Positions 12,663 to 23,277 of a stretch of DNA of 64,000 bases are shown here, piece after piece. The DNA is from Alectoria sarmentosa (Eukaryota > Ascomycota > Lecanoromycetes > Lecanorales > Parmeliaceae). The stretch's first letter is position 1. Each line of letters opens with the position of its first letter. The notes under the pieces are model-generated. The model was not told the DNA's origin. It saw nothing but the letters and a program-made list of their open reading frames with translations, and ran no database searches. The position numbers were made by a program, and so were the translations under genes. The stretch is taken from contig WOGZ01000037.1 in the NCBI GenBank assembly GCA_009733775.1, positions 62,001-126,000 on the forward strand. The letters are read 5' to 3'.

Positions 12663-13627
12663 TTTGATTTTGGGATAGGAGATACATCATCGTCCTTGAT
12701 CATATGATACCGCAATCGGTATTGCGCTCGGAGCACACAACATGATCGGAAATATATCATGCGGGAATATGCAGGTGTGACAGATGTGTCGCTAATATGC
12801 GATAAAAGATCGGGCGCGTATACTCAAACAACACTCAAACCGGACAAAGATAGACAAGGGGACTTTGCGCAGGCCTCGACTGTTTTGTATCGGGGCTGTT
12901 GCGCTGATAATCCATTCTCTTGAGAGGTCGTTCCGGATTGAAACGTATATATACAGCGCTGGTGGTGGAAAACGAGCGATGTCTTCGAGCCTCGGTTACT
13001 GTGCAGTCTGCCACCAATCGGGCTCGAGCGCCAATGGATAGATAGAAGCATGATGCTGCCAACGCTGTGATAGGGTCGCTGGACCAAGGAAGAATCACTC
13101 TCCCTGGCTGGCTCTTGCTACTTGTCAGTCCTCAAACTTTCTTTGAAAATAAGTCTCGCGCTCCGATCTTGCAAAACCGCGCATATCGCCTCCGCGAAAG
13201 GTTGAAGTATACTTACAGTTTGAAACAGCCTACACTTTCGAAACGCAAAAGACCTCTAACACAGAATAGCTAGAAATTGAGGGATTCGATTCCGCGTCTC
13301 AAATTACACTCTCGACACTATCAGACCATATATTACATGTGGTCCTTCCCTCGTTTCCATGAAGAGTCGCATTTCTGGACTGCGTAGGAACTTTCAACAT
13401 GGTCAGTACCCTTGGGCTCTGAGCCAAGGACTTTCTGCTCATGGTGATGTAGATGCGGCTCCAAATGAAAGCGAAGCTGAAGAAGACCTGACGCGGCGTC
13501 TTCTCTCCACTTCTGGTGCAGTCAGTCACAGGAGGCGTCCAGAGCACGAACAAACCTGAGGGATCTCAAGCCAGGCTTTGACCTTGTCAAACTAACGTAA
13601 CGACCAGAGCTTGCAACGGGACGCTGG

Positions 13628-13863
13628 CTCGGTGGGCAAAAAGTAAACTGCACTGAGGGCCAGCTAGAATCGCAAGATGCGTTTTCTAACAACATTTATA
13701 AGTCAACAACCATAGCCTTGACAACAGATGTTTCAACTCATGATCTACTCTGCTGAATTGGCTATAGACTTCTTTAAGCAAAAGTAAGGGCGCAGGTTGG
13801 ACCATTGAAGAATTATCGACTTCAAAATTCCCCCTCTGTGCAATTTTATTTTTGCCCACCGAG
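13628..13863. mobile_element. MITE-like element with terminal inverted repeats
   Basis: A 236-bp unit is bounded by imperfect 32-bp terminal inverted repeats: 13628-13659 (begins CTCGGTGGGCAAAAA) and 13832-13863 (ends TTTTTGCCCACCGAG). They match at most positions when one is reversed and complemented. The 5-bp sequence GCTGG lies directly outside both ends (13623-13627 and 13864-13868), as a target-site duplication would. No transposase frame fits inside, so it would be a non-autonomous element. The GTGGGCAAAAATAAA-type terminus resembles ends of fungal pogo/Fot-like Tc1-mariner elements. That resemblance is from memory, and a 5-bp duplication is not the TA expected of that superfamily, so the class stays open. 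Confidence 0.62.
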
Positions 13864-14903
13864 GCTGGCTGGGCTTGCAGAAGCAATTGGGGTTGATTGC
13901 GGCGCTCAGGTGGGAAGTATGCCTATTTGAGAGGGTCAGCTGTGAGACGATACCATGAACGCATGAATTGAGGAGAGCATGTTTCTGAAGAGGGATGGTG
14001 AAACAAAAGTGGCTTATAATTTGCATTAGGCATAGAGTACTGGAGGTTTTGATCGAGGGAACGCCAGTGATCGGAACTTAGGTACAGTCTTTGAGAAGAA
14101 GGAATCATGGATGGTATCGCCCAGAGACCCAACGCATTATAAACGACACTCGTTCTAGGATCAATCCACAATGCGAATCCCGCTGCTTGAGCGCGTCTCT
14201 CAAAGGTTGACAGAGTCATCAGGACCAGATCGAAGGGGAACTACATCGAACGTAAAACAGCTACAGTATGAGAGAGGTTTGTCTTTGCCTCGAAACCAGC
14301 TGTTGAGGTCTTGCAACACAACCTATCTATTCGTCGAGAGAGGTTTCGCATCCGTGCATGTTGAAGGGCCGTTATCCTCACAAAGGTACTCGGACTCAAA
14401 CCCAACGATGTAGGCAAGGCTTTCCATGATTGACTTGTCCATTCTGACCGCCAGACTAAGCCAAAATGGCAGGCTTTCCTCAATCCGAATTGTTCATTAT
14501 GCTGTGCAAACCAATTGTCAACTATCCGTGGTCACCCTATCTAGAATTCTACGATTTTCTAGGGGAAAAGATCAAAGTCCCCGAGTACTTGGCCGGAGTT
14601 GCGTCAATACATTGGGACTCCACCTCACAAGTCTACTCAAAGTCATCGGTTCAATGGAGAACCTTAATTGTATCTTACCAAACCAAACCATTAAAACCTC
14701 ACATCAATTATTAGCCGTTACGCAACATCAGCCACACTGATAGTCCACTGCTTCGAACGGTGTACTATCGAGCGCCCCGGAACTAGGTGTATGGTCCATC
14801 TCTCATCCAGCAGCTAGAACACCCGCCCCACGTACTGCAACACCACCCTAATCACCACCTGCTTCGCCAAATACATCATCATCCCATAAAAAAGCATTCC
14901 CGC

Positions 14904-15170
14904 CTATCCTCCTCCAATGCGCACATTGTCCTTCAAATGGCTCGCAAGGAAGACAAACGCCATGAAATCACGAGCCACGCCTTCATTTCCACTCTCAAAC
15001 AGGATTCGCAGTTTGCCGAAACGCGAAGGAAGGATGTGAGCAGCGGTTTGCCATTTGGAGTCAGCGGCGACTATGACTTCGGTCCAGAACTCGCGTCGCT
15101 CTTCTGCGGTGATGCTGATAGGGATAATTTGGATGCTTTGGGAGAAGGAAAGTTGATCCGTGGATGACAT
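14904..15170 (-). CDS. Possible small protein, 88 residues
   Basis: An ATG at 15170 opens an 88-codon frame with mixed, protein-like composition (ITAEERREFWTEVIV, FGKLRILFESG, MAFVFLASHLKDN). An alternative two-exon model is 15170..14925 plus 14858..14814, using a GTGCGC donor and a GCAG acceptor. It is in phase and gives 96 residues with the end VVIRVVLQYVGRVF. The opposite strand has a longer frame (14787-15167), but it is His/Pro-rich at its start and less protein-like. No family is recognised and no neighbour suggests a function. Confidence 0.3.
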   Translation of the reverse strand: MSSTDQLSFSQSIQIIPISITAEERREFWTEVIVAADSKWQTAAHILPSRFGKLRILFESGNEGVARDFMAFVFLASHLKDNVRIGGG

Positions 15171-16502
15171 CGGTTCGTCGCGAGATCATTTGTTCTCGAA
15201 AACTCAAGCGCTTACGGTCCGATGAGGCTTGTGATAGACTACGAGGTTCTATGGTCTTGATGTTGGTGTGCTGGTCACTTTGGTTGGGAAGGGGATGAGG
15301 GCAAGGCTAGCAGAAGAAGGGTTGAAAAGGTCGTTGGTTGTGAGAGGCGGAGCAGATGCAGGGCGGGCTTTTGGCTACTGGTTCTTATGGAGATGGTGTT
15401 TGAGAGTGACGCTCTTCCCTCACTTTGCGAAGAGAGAGACTGTGTCGGGTTGACACGGAGCAGAAATTTCTCCCTTTTGGAGAAAGGGCCGGCTTCAAGA
15501 TTTGGCAACCAGGTTTCGGGAATGCTTTTTTGGGGTCCTCAAATCTCACACCATCCCTACCATCGTCAGCTAACAGTCTTCGGAATCCGAATGGATCCCG
15601 CGAGGAACCATGGTGAGGAACGAATTCCGTCTAGAGTTCTGCCAACTCGATGAGCTCATGTTGCTCAGGACCAGAGTGTGCTTGAGCTCTTTACGATACT
15701 ACACTCATCCTCCCATCCTACTCAGAGCCCATATGACGACATCCAACGGCCAAGGCGCGATCCGGCGAGATAAGATGGGGAGGATTGGGGTTCATGCATA
15801 AACCTACACCAACGGATGGACGGTAACACCCTTCAATAGGTCCGTCAAGGGTTCATCGTCTCAGACTTAGTCATGGTGTGAGTGTTGGTGTTTATCCGGG
15901 GTAATACGAAACGGAAAGACGGCTGTCGCATTTATCGCGGGGAGATCAACTCCATCTTGAGGCATATACACTACCAACATGTGTTCAGAGACGGGCAGAA
16001 GCGTGGGATGCAAGAATGAAGGAGGAGGTGATCTGGCTGATGCTTATAGTGGGGAGCCACAACTAGGCAGAACAAAAGACTTGCGGGTGGCGGACTTTCT
16101 TGGATTGGGTGTTGCAGTCGCACGTGAAATGGAAAACCCATGCATGGCTTTCGACAAAATTGTGAGTAGAAATGAATTTGCTAGAGCTAAGATCTCGTAA
16201 ACGCTGAAATTAGTACTCGTACATGAGCGTTGGTGTAGCTGAAATCCGCTGCCGATACCACTGACACGAGGGCGCCGAGCCATCGAAGCTCCTATCTATG
16301 CACAATGTTCCAAAACATGCCATAAGTGTGCTTTGGCATATGAGGTCAGAGTCCTGCGGTCCTGAATCTTTGACTCGTTCGCACAGAGATGACGGATACC
16401 TGAAAGGTAGCCGACGAAACCATTCCTGATCATGCTGCAACCATCCGGGCCACGGAGCATGGAGTTCCAGCAATTCCACAAACGCAGCCGATGGTCTGGA
16501 GA

Positions 16503-17912
16503 TCAGCTAGCATCGTCTCCAGCATAACCGTGGTCCAACGACGCCTTCTCCAAGTAATGAGCTGCGAGAAGGGAGACATCACTGGACTTCACTGCGTCTC
16601 CGTCGCCCGTTCCTGAATCATGCTCAGAGAAGTGTTGCCCTTTATCCCTCCGAGCCTTCTGCGGCGTTGACTCGTTTTGTACGGCGTTTTGCGCTTCTAT
16701 TTCTGGCCACGGAAGCGCCTTCGTATAGAACTCCTGCATCTTCTCCGCAGGGGTAGGATGTTCGTCTGGCGGGTGTTGGCAGATAAGCTTCCAAACTTCA
16801 TGGACCCATCTCTGTTTGCCCATCTCAAACCTAAAACGCTTGTCTTTGTGCTTCTGATTGAGACGGTCTAGCACTTCACTGAGTTCCATCGTGTTTGTGG
16901 ACCAGTCTATCGCTAAAAACTTTTGCGGCACAAACATGGCAAAATTTTTCTTATTTTCGAGCGTGTAAGCGAAGAGGTAGTCAGCGTGTTCCATCTGAAA
17001 GGCAAATTCGTTGCGCTTTTCCAAGGTACTGCCGATCTTGGGGAAGGCCAAAGTACCGATTTTGTGGTTAATGACGGCTTCGAGGCCATCAGGGAATTTT
17101 TTACACTTGGAGACGAGAATTCTGAAATCTCGCATCAATGGCTGATAAAGTAAGAAGTCAGCACTCATGCGCAGACTGAAACTTGCTAGCCCGCAGTGAA
17201 TGTTTCGTAACGCCTCTTCCTCTTGCTGTGGTGACGCAGGTATTGATTGATCAGGTTCCGCCCTTTCTTGTTTCAATGCTTGGGGCATGATGGCCTTGGG
17301 AGTGCCAGCCCTTGGAATACGTCCATCCATCCCGATCTGAAACGGAGCGGTGGAGGGGTGCATAGGAATGCTGGCACTTCGCTTGACCTCCTCAATGTGT
17401 GCTGGTAGCAGAGTGATCCCGAAGCTGTATTCAAATAAGGTCGAGGCTGATATTTCCTCAGGGGGAGGCTTCGTCTCGGCCTCTTCCCCTTTGACTGGCC
17501 AGTATTCTCTGTGGGGAAGCAGTGCAACTCTATCGCGGTCTTCAGAGAATGTGACAATCAAGAATTCGGAAGCTTCGCGTTGGGCTGGCGATATGAGGCA
17601 CTGAGACCGCTCGATTTCTTGTCCGTCGGCATCTAGTCCGCTCTCTTTGAATGCAGTGACTATGCTGAACGTCACGTACGAGATATCCCTGCTGGATACT
17701 AGGAAGTACCGATCTGCATATGACAGGGGGAAAGAGCCTGTGCCAAGGTACACCGCTCCGTCGCAAACGGCATCTTTCCATCCCCGAACAACCGGGCCTT
17801 TGGCTAGGTGGCTGAAAATGCGGGCTTTGTGACAATGAATCTCTTCTTGGGGTGTGAGAGCGGCATGAGCTTCATTTTCTGCGCTAGTTGTGTCCACGGT
17901 CTTGGTGCTCAT
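16503..17912 (-). CDS. Uncharacterised 469-residue protein
   Basis: A single uninterrupted exon from the ATG at 17912. The protein is soluble in character, with a Thr/Glu-rich start, alternating beta-like segments (about residues 45-190) and a Glu-rich linker near 215-235. A more conserved-looking block around 236-385 contains FSLRMSADFLLYQPLMRDF, KKFPDGLEAVINHKIG and HEVWKLICQHPP. The last 80 residues are polar and probably disordered. There is no signal peptide or membrane span. I do not recognise the family and assign no function. Its composition and length argue that it is a real gene. Confidence 0.72.
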   Translation of the reverse strand: MSTKTVDTTSAENEAHAALTPQEEIHCHKARIFSHLAKGPVVRGWKDAVCDGAVYLGTGSFPLSYADRYFLVSSRDISYVTFSIVTAFKESGLDADGQEIERSQCLISPAQREASEFLIVTFSEDRDRVALLPHREYWPVKGEEAETKPPPEEISASTLFEYSFGITLLPAHIEEVKRSASIPMHPSTAPFQIGMDGRIPRAGTPKAIMPQALKQERAEPDQSIPASPQQEEEALRNIHCGLASFSLRMSADFLLYQPLMRDFRILVSKCKKFPDGLEAVINHKIGTLAFPKIGSTLEKRNEFAFQMEHADYLFAYTLENKKNFAMFVPQKFLAIDWSTNTMELSEVLDRLNQKHKDKRFRFEMGKQRWVHEVWKLICQHPPDEHPTPAEKMQEFYTKALPWPEIEAQNAVQNESTPQKARRDKGQHFSEHDSGTGDGDAVKSSDVSLLAAHYLEKASLDHGYAGDDAS

Positions 17913-18616
17913 GATTTATTATACACGAACTGGGATTTGTCAGCAGAGGCATCATCATACACCAATTTGCATTGAAGTAGATTGGCTGGCATACCAAATC
18001 CAGGTAATTGAGTGAGGTGATTAAACCCAAGATTCATGAAATCTGTGGAGGATATGCTTCTGACAAAGTCTGGCTTACCTTAGCATAGTTAAGCTGTCTG
18101 TGTGGTAGGACCAAGGTGGAAGATTGGAAGAGCGAGGAAGAATGGAAGTGATGTGAAAGATGAAAAAGCAGCAGAAATGATGGAGAGAGGACTTCCGGAT
18201 TCCAAATAAATCCACACAAGCGAATAGTCAGAAAATTTGGCAATCCTAGGAGCTCCCATCTTTTCCTTCTCCTTTTCCTTTTCTTTACACACTTTTGTGC
18301 CAATCAGGTAGGATGAAGTAACTGTTCACATGAACGAAGGCAAATTCGGCATCTTCTTCAGGGTAATCTTCACATGACTTTTCCTCCATCCTCCTACTTT
18401 TGTTTACTTTACCCTCATCTTTTTTTCCTCTTCCGACCTCCGCCTTCTTTTCCACCACAACCCAACCATGCCAGGCACCTTTGCTTTCTGAGTCCTAGAA
18501 CATCGCTTACAAAGACTACTCGTGTTCAGCAAGGTATGACTGCCTTCTTCGGCTTCTTGCCCTGGCTCACGCGCGGGAAAAAAGCCAAGTGAGGTCATCT
18601 CACACGCGTAGCAACC
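17913..18616. other. Divergent intergenic region of about 700 bp
   Basis: Lies between the start of the minus-strand 469-residue gene and the start of the plus-strand seven-exon gene. It contains pyrimidine-rich stretches (18250-18290 and 18420-18470) typical of fungal promoters and 5' UTRs. A possible 5'-UTR intron runs from the GTATGA near 18535 to the TAG just before 18611. No gene is supported. Confidence 0.5.
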
Positions 18617-20787
18617 ATGCCCCGCTACAACCACCTTGTGCCGAATCGGCCCTTGAGAGGACCATCTCATATTGCCAAAGACACGAACGGCGGTATGTAT
18701 ATTGCGTCCCTCCTATCTCTCATTATCAAGGACGGTTTTTCAAAGCTCGTAGTATCTTAGATTAATGAGCTACTATCTAGGACCGCCAGTTCCTGATTCA
18801 AGAACTACACTGCAACAATTGCGTCTGCAAGGCCGCTTGAATGAGCCCACTCATCGCCCATCCACGGGGTATCAAGGCCCTGTCAATGGCGCCCTTGGCC
18901 AATCAGGTAAATCGATCATCTATTTTCCGCAACCAATGATGAAGACGAAAAGCTGATTCTTGCAGCGATGAATGGCAATGCCAGAACTCCTCTAATCATT
19001 GAAATGAAGAACGATCGACGCGAGATGAGTGCGAACGGGCTAGTCAACGGTCATCTGGGTCAAGAAGGTATGTGACCATACCGTCTCGAACAGAAACTCT
19101 TCAAAGTGATTGCTGATCTGTACAGTCGTAAATGGCAACGCGGCTACTCCAGATTTCGAACAAGAAAAGTCCCTGATGGTTCAGAAATATCAGAAGCCCA
19201 AAGGCTGCGGTCCCAAGAGGGAAAGTGGGTTTTTGCCCATTGTTCATCCAGTCCCGCGAGGTAATAATACACGCTGACGTTCGCTATCTTCTATCCAGAA
19301 TGAAATCGCTGATTCGCACAGGCATGACTGGAAAAGCTCAGATGGAACCTCGTGCTGAGCCCGGCGTCAACCACGATTTTGGCCAGTATCCCTGTCAGAT
19401 GAGTACGTGAAATCCTCACATCTCATCAAAGCACATTGCTGACTTTCACAGTCGCAGAAATGCAATCCGATAAGCTTAATTTTGGCCAACCTGGATCAGC
19501 GAGATATAGGCATGTCCCTTGGGATTACAAGCCTGAGAGAGCAAGTGGGCTTGCAGCTGGCCTTCAAACTCAACAACTTACCGAAACTGAGCGAGAAGCT
19601 GAAACGGTAAGCTCAGTAGGCCGAACAGTGCATCCTAAATTCGACGGACTTGATTCGTATATTAATACCGCGATTACAAAGGTCTTCCATCGCACGGATA
19701 CCACCAACCAGAGCGATCGAACGCCATCGTCAAATGCAAGATACCATGAAACAAGCTCTCACCATGAGAACAGATCTTTCAGCGCTCAATCGTATCTTGA
19801 CGATATTTGCTGTGTCTGTCGTCAGAAGTACTCATGGGAAGATGAAAGGATCTTCACAAAATGTTGCGATATAGCTATTGGAGCTCAGTGTAAGGATCAG
19901 CACATCGCTGAATCTGGGGAGTGCTGGAACTGTCATGAGAAAGAGCTTCAGAGCGAAGCGGCTTCCGAGATAGGATTCTGGGTGTCACATGATCCGAGAT
20001 ACTTTGTCAAGGAGACAACAAATCTTCCTTTGCATGCTGCTCGTCTGTCGAAACCTGATGCTGGACGCCAGTCCGAAACATCTCTGCCTAAGCCTTTCGC
20101 TGAGACTTCAAAGTCCGCGAACGATATCAACGCATCAGAGTTCAATACGACGCAGAGCAGCCAGCCTCTGTTCGTCGGCAGAACTAAAGAGGAGTGCGAA
20201 CGAGAAGCGACTAACTATGCACTGAAGGGAAACGGCCAGGTCACCTTATACAACGAATCTCTCAATGGATGCTTCGCTGGAACGAATACTACAGCTCCTA
20301 CAGAGCATGTGTCATCATGTAAAGGGTCCATGTCCGCCCAATCTGAGTCTTCTGAACATTACCAGCAAGATTCCGAAGGCTCGATCGACGAGAGTCGCAA
20401 ACCAAAAGAAGCCATGCAATACTTGTTGGGGGCGACGGAGCATCTTGAGGAAGTCTGCGATGAGTATGGGGGTCAAATTAGCGACGAGGACAGAAACCAG
20501 ATCCTGGACGGCATTCTAAAAGTTATCGGCGGTAAGTTGCTATTTCAATAAAAAGGCACCGAATGTGGGTCTGACCAATTCTAGGATGCAAATCGTTCCA
20601 AGCTCTGATCAGAAAGCGGCTGCTTGAGAGTCCCTCGGAGCTAAACCTTCAGCCAGTACCTACTCAGGTACAAAAGCCTTCCGATACCTCAGATCCTCAG
20701 ACCAGCAGCAGCGAAGCATCTTGCAACAAGTGCGAAGCCCTCGAAGCCAGAATTTTGCACGCGATGGATGCCTTGCTGGGTCGCTAG
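18617..20787 (+). CDS. Seven-exon protein with a RING-like cysteine motif
   Basis: Exons 18617..18692, 18781..18906, 18966..19067, 19126..19260, 19322..19402, 19452..20531 and 20585..20787 join to 600 residues. All six introns are phase 1. Exons 2-5 (126, 102, 135, 81 nt) are therefore symmetric and could be skipped or shuffled without changing frame. Exons 2 and 3 end in VNGALGQ and VNGHLGQ; exons 3 and 4 begin with NGNARTP and NGNAATP, suggesting exon duplication. Exon 6 holds a compact Cys cluster: CxxC at about 293-296, CC at 311-312, Cys 320, CxxC at 331-334, spaced like a RING- or treble-clef-type zinc site. The last exon has another CxxC followed by a short amphipathic tail. Function is unknown; a zinc-binding role is inferred from Cys spacing only. 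Confidence 0.8.
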
Positions 20788-21899
20788 ACATATCTCGGTC
20801 ACAAAAGCAAGTCATAGGTCCAATGCGGGAATCACAATTTTGTATGCATCGTTCGAAGAAGCAACGGAGATGAACTGTGCCAATCCTAGTTGGTAAATAA
20901 TGAGGATGGCAGAGTGGCCTTGTTGTTACAATTCGTTCGATGTCGCGCTGGGAAATCTATGGAAAGAGATCATGTTTCGGTTCTTGACAGCACCTCGCAA
21001 TATGCTTGGGGTGCTGTTTGAATCTCGTTCGTACACGTCGTTTAGCAAATTGCGCCCAGAAATGAAAGATCATCTGCAAAGGAATCGTTCTCGGTGTTGC
21101 GAGTGAGTCGATTACCTTGGTATCATGCCCAATCTTCGTGCTTTACAACCAATGGAATTTCCCTTCGATCTAATTCTGATCCTGTCAGCCTTCAAGAGAA
21201 GCGCTCATACAGCAGGATTCGCAGGCCCCATGTCAGCTGACGCATTGATGACAAAGAACCAATCAATTTGTTGCGAGAAGAGGGTCGAGAGAATGGGAGT
21301 CTATCATTTAGCTGCGGGTTAAAGTCGAAAGAGGTGTATGAACGGAAGGTGCCGGAATGCTATGCAATCAGCAGTGTCTCGCGAGTATTTTGGCATGTTC
21401 CATCCTCGCAACGAATTCGAAACCAATGTCGTACCTAGCCATATATGTTTGATAACGTGCGCGGTCTTGAGTAGGATTGGTTGACTTGAGAAGACGAAAG
21501 TCGCAATTCTGAGCTCTCCTGGCTCTCAGCTAATATGTGAGCCAATGATCCTCCGTCTCGCATACTTCGGCTCGGTTCTAAGCTCGGTTTCAATTAAGCA
21601 TCGGAGACCGAGCAATATTTACCTTACTAAGTACTTTAGCATTGGTGGCATTTTTGGCGCCATCTGATAATCATTCGGCCCCGAGCCTCGGAAAGCACGA
21701 TCTGATAACGCCAATTAGGCAGAAAACGACGTCTGCAAGCCAAAAGCGTACGAGCAGCAGGCTAAGAGTCTTCTCAGGATCACAAAACGAGCACCGGCCG
21801 AATATATAAGAACGAGATGGCTCCTCCAGTAAAGCAACATGTCGCAATCCTGCCTAGCGGTAGCCGTCTATTCCGATTGCTGCCGGAAACTGCCCTGAA
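20788..21899. other. Intergenic, no supported gene
   Basis: Follows the seven-exon gene and precedes the ferredoxin-like gene. Only short frames are present. A TATATAA box at 21803-21809 belongs to the next gene. Confidence 0.6.
21803..21809 (+). promoter_or_regulatory. TATA box of the ferredoxin-like gene
   Basis: TATATAA, 91 bases before the chosen ATG at 21900, in a suitable position for a core promoter. No experimental support. Confidence 0.4.
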
Positions 21900-23110
21900 A
21901 TGCCTCGTTCTCACAGCTTCAACAGTCATTCCCTATCTACACCCAACACCACCAAGAAGATGTCGCTTTCCTCCGTCCTTCAAAAAGGGAAAGCCTTCCT
22001 CACTCCTCGCACCTCCACCGACTCCATTCCCAGAATGACCAATTTTATTTTTCCTAAAGTGGACCCGGCAATCGATGGCGAAGACTGCGACCACGACTGC
22101 GAAACATGTGAGATCCAATACCCAAAAGGCTTCAAAATTGATGAAGATGAGAAGCTATACGGACACGTGAACGGGTTTGCTACACATATGCTTGTGGCGA
22201 CGGGAAAGACGGATTGGGTAAAGGACGTATGTGATGAGAAGGGGAGTGTGATGGAGGCCGTTAGGGATTGTAAGATTGAGCCTAGTAATGGGGTACGTCA
22301 TCTTTCTTTCCCCAAACCTTGTCAGAGGGTCTTGCTAAATATCGTGTATCATAGAAACTCATGCTCTCCGCCTCCAACCTGCCCCTTCCCTCCCACGAAC
22401 CCTATCCACCAAAGTATCGTCCTACCACCATTCTCCTCCTCCCCGCCTTCACTTTCATCGACAACGTCACTCCCGCTACAGTACCTCAGCTCATCAACAA
22501 TCACATCTCTCCCGCCCCCACAACGTCTATGTCCCTCGATCACCCGGACGTTTCCCCCCAGGCCTTGCAAGAAACGCCCTTCCGAACACGCCCTTGCCCC
22601 CACAAGTACCTGATTCTCATGTGCTCCCAGCGCACTAGAGACGCACGCTGCGGACAATCTGCGCCGTTACTGCAACGTGAATTTGAACGGCACCTCCGGC
22701 CTCTGGGTCTGTATCGAGATATGCGTGATCAGAGGCCGGGCGGCGTGGGAATTTACTTCATCAGCCATGTGGGAGGACATAAATTTTCGGCCAACATTAT
22801 GATCTACCGACGTGCGGACGCGTTTGGTAAGAGAAGAGAGGTTGCTGATGTGATTGGAAACGCGAACGGAGAGATAAGGGACGTGGACGAGGAGACTGGC
22901 ACAGAGGGGGAAGAGGACTCAGTTGGGAAGGAAAAGAAAGCCAAGGGATGGGAGGAGGAAGAAGGAGCTCAGTGCATCTGGCTTGCGAGAGTGCGGCCGG
23001 AGGATTGTGAAGGAATAATCAAGTATACCGTCTTGCAGGGCAAGGTCGTGAAGCCGGAGAGGCAGCTGAGAGGGGGTTTCGATCGGGCGAAGGGGCTCAC
23101 GAGCTGGTAA
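21900..23110 (+). CDS. Apd1/Aim32-type thioredoxin-like [2Fe-2S] ferredoxin
   Basis: Exons 21900..22292 and 22355..23110 with a 62-bp intron (GTACGT donor, CATAG) give 382 residues. The protein belongs to the sucrase/ferredoxin-like family. An N-terminal Cys cluster (Cys63, 67, 70 in CDHDCETC) is followed by the cluster-binding signature: Cys221-x8-Cys230, then HVGGH (His269, His273). In yeast Apd1 and Aim32 two Cys and two His of this pattern bind a [2Fe-2S] cluster. A Glu/Lys-rich insert (about 305-335) breaks the C-terminal part. ATG 21900 is the first start in frame; the ATG at 21960 is also possible and would remove 20 residues. There is no clear mitochondrial presequence, so a cytosolic Apd1-like protein is more likely than Aim32. 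The gene is convergent with Dlt1, with 167 bp between the stops. Confidence 0.85.
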
Positions 23111-23277
23111 AAGTAGATAGCCTTGATAGATCACGACGAAATGCATATAATTCTTCCTTCACAATATTCACAGCAGCTGTGAGCTGTTGTTGCTGGTTCA
23201 ATGCCTGCAGGGGTATCCAATCTCCCAAACGCCGAGCTGAATCGCTATCAAACAAATCAAAACCCTCCCCGTAGCAT

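Larger units (their letters stand above)
12663..16502. other. Gene-poor stretch of about 3.8 kb
   Basis: Apart from the MITE-like element at 13628-13863 and a doubtful small gene at 14904-15170, I find no convincing gene. Open frames of 60-100 codons occur on both strands (for example 13923-14219 and 14241-14483 on minus, 15979-16200 on plus), but none joins into a credible spliced model or shows a recognisable domain. Bases 16210-16479 probably belong to the 3' UTR of the minus-strand gene ending at 16503. Confidence 0.5.
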
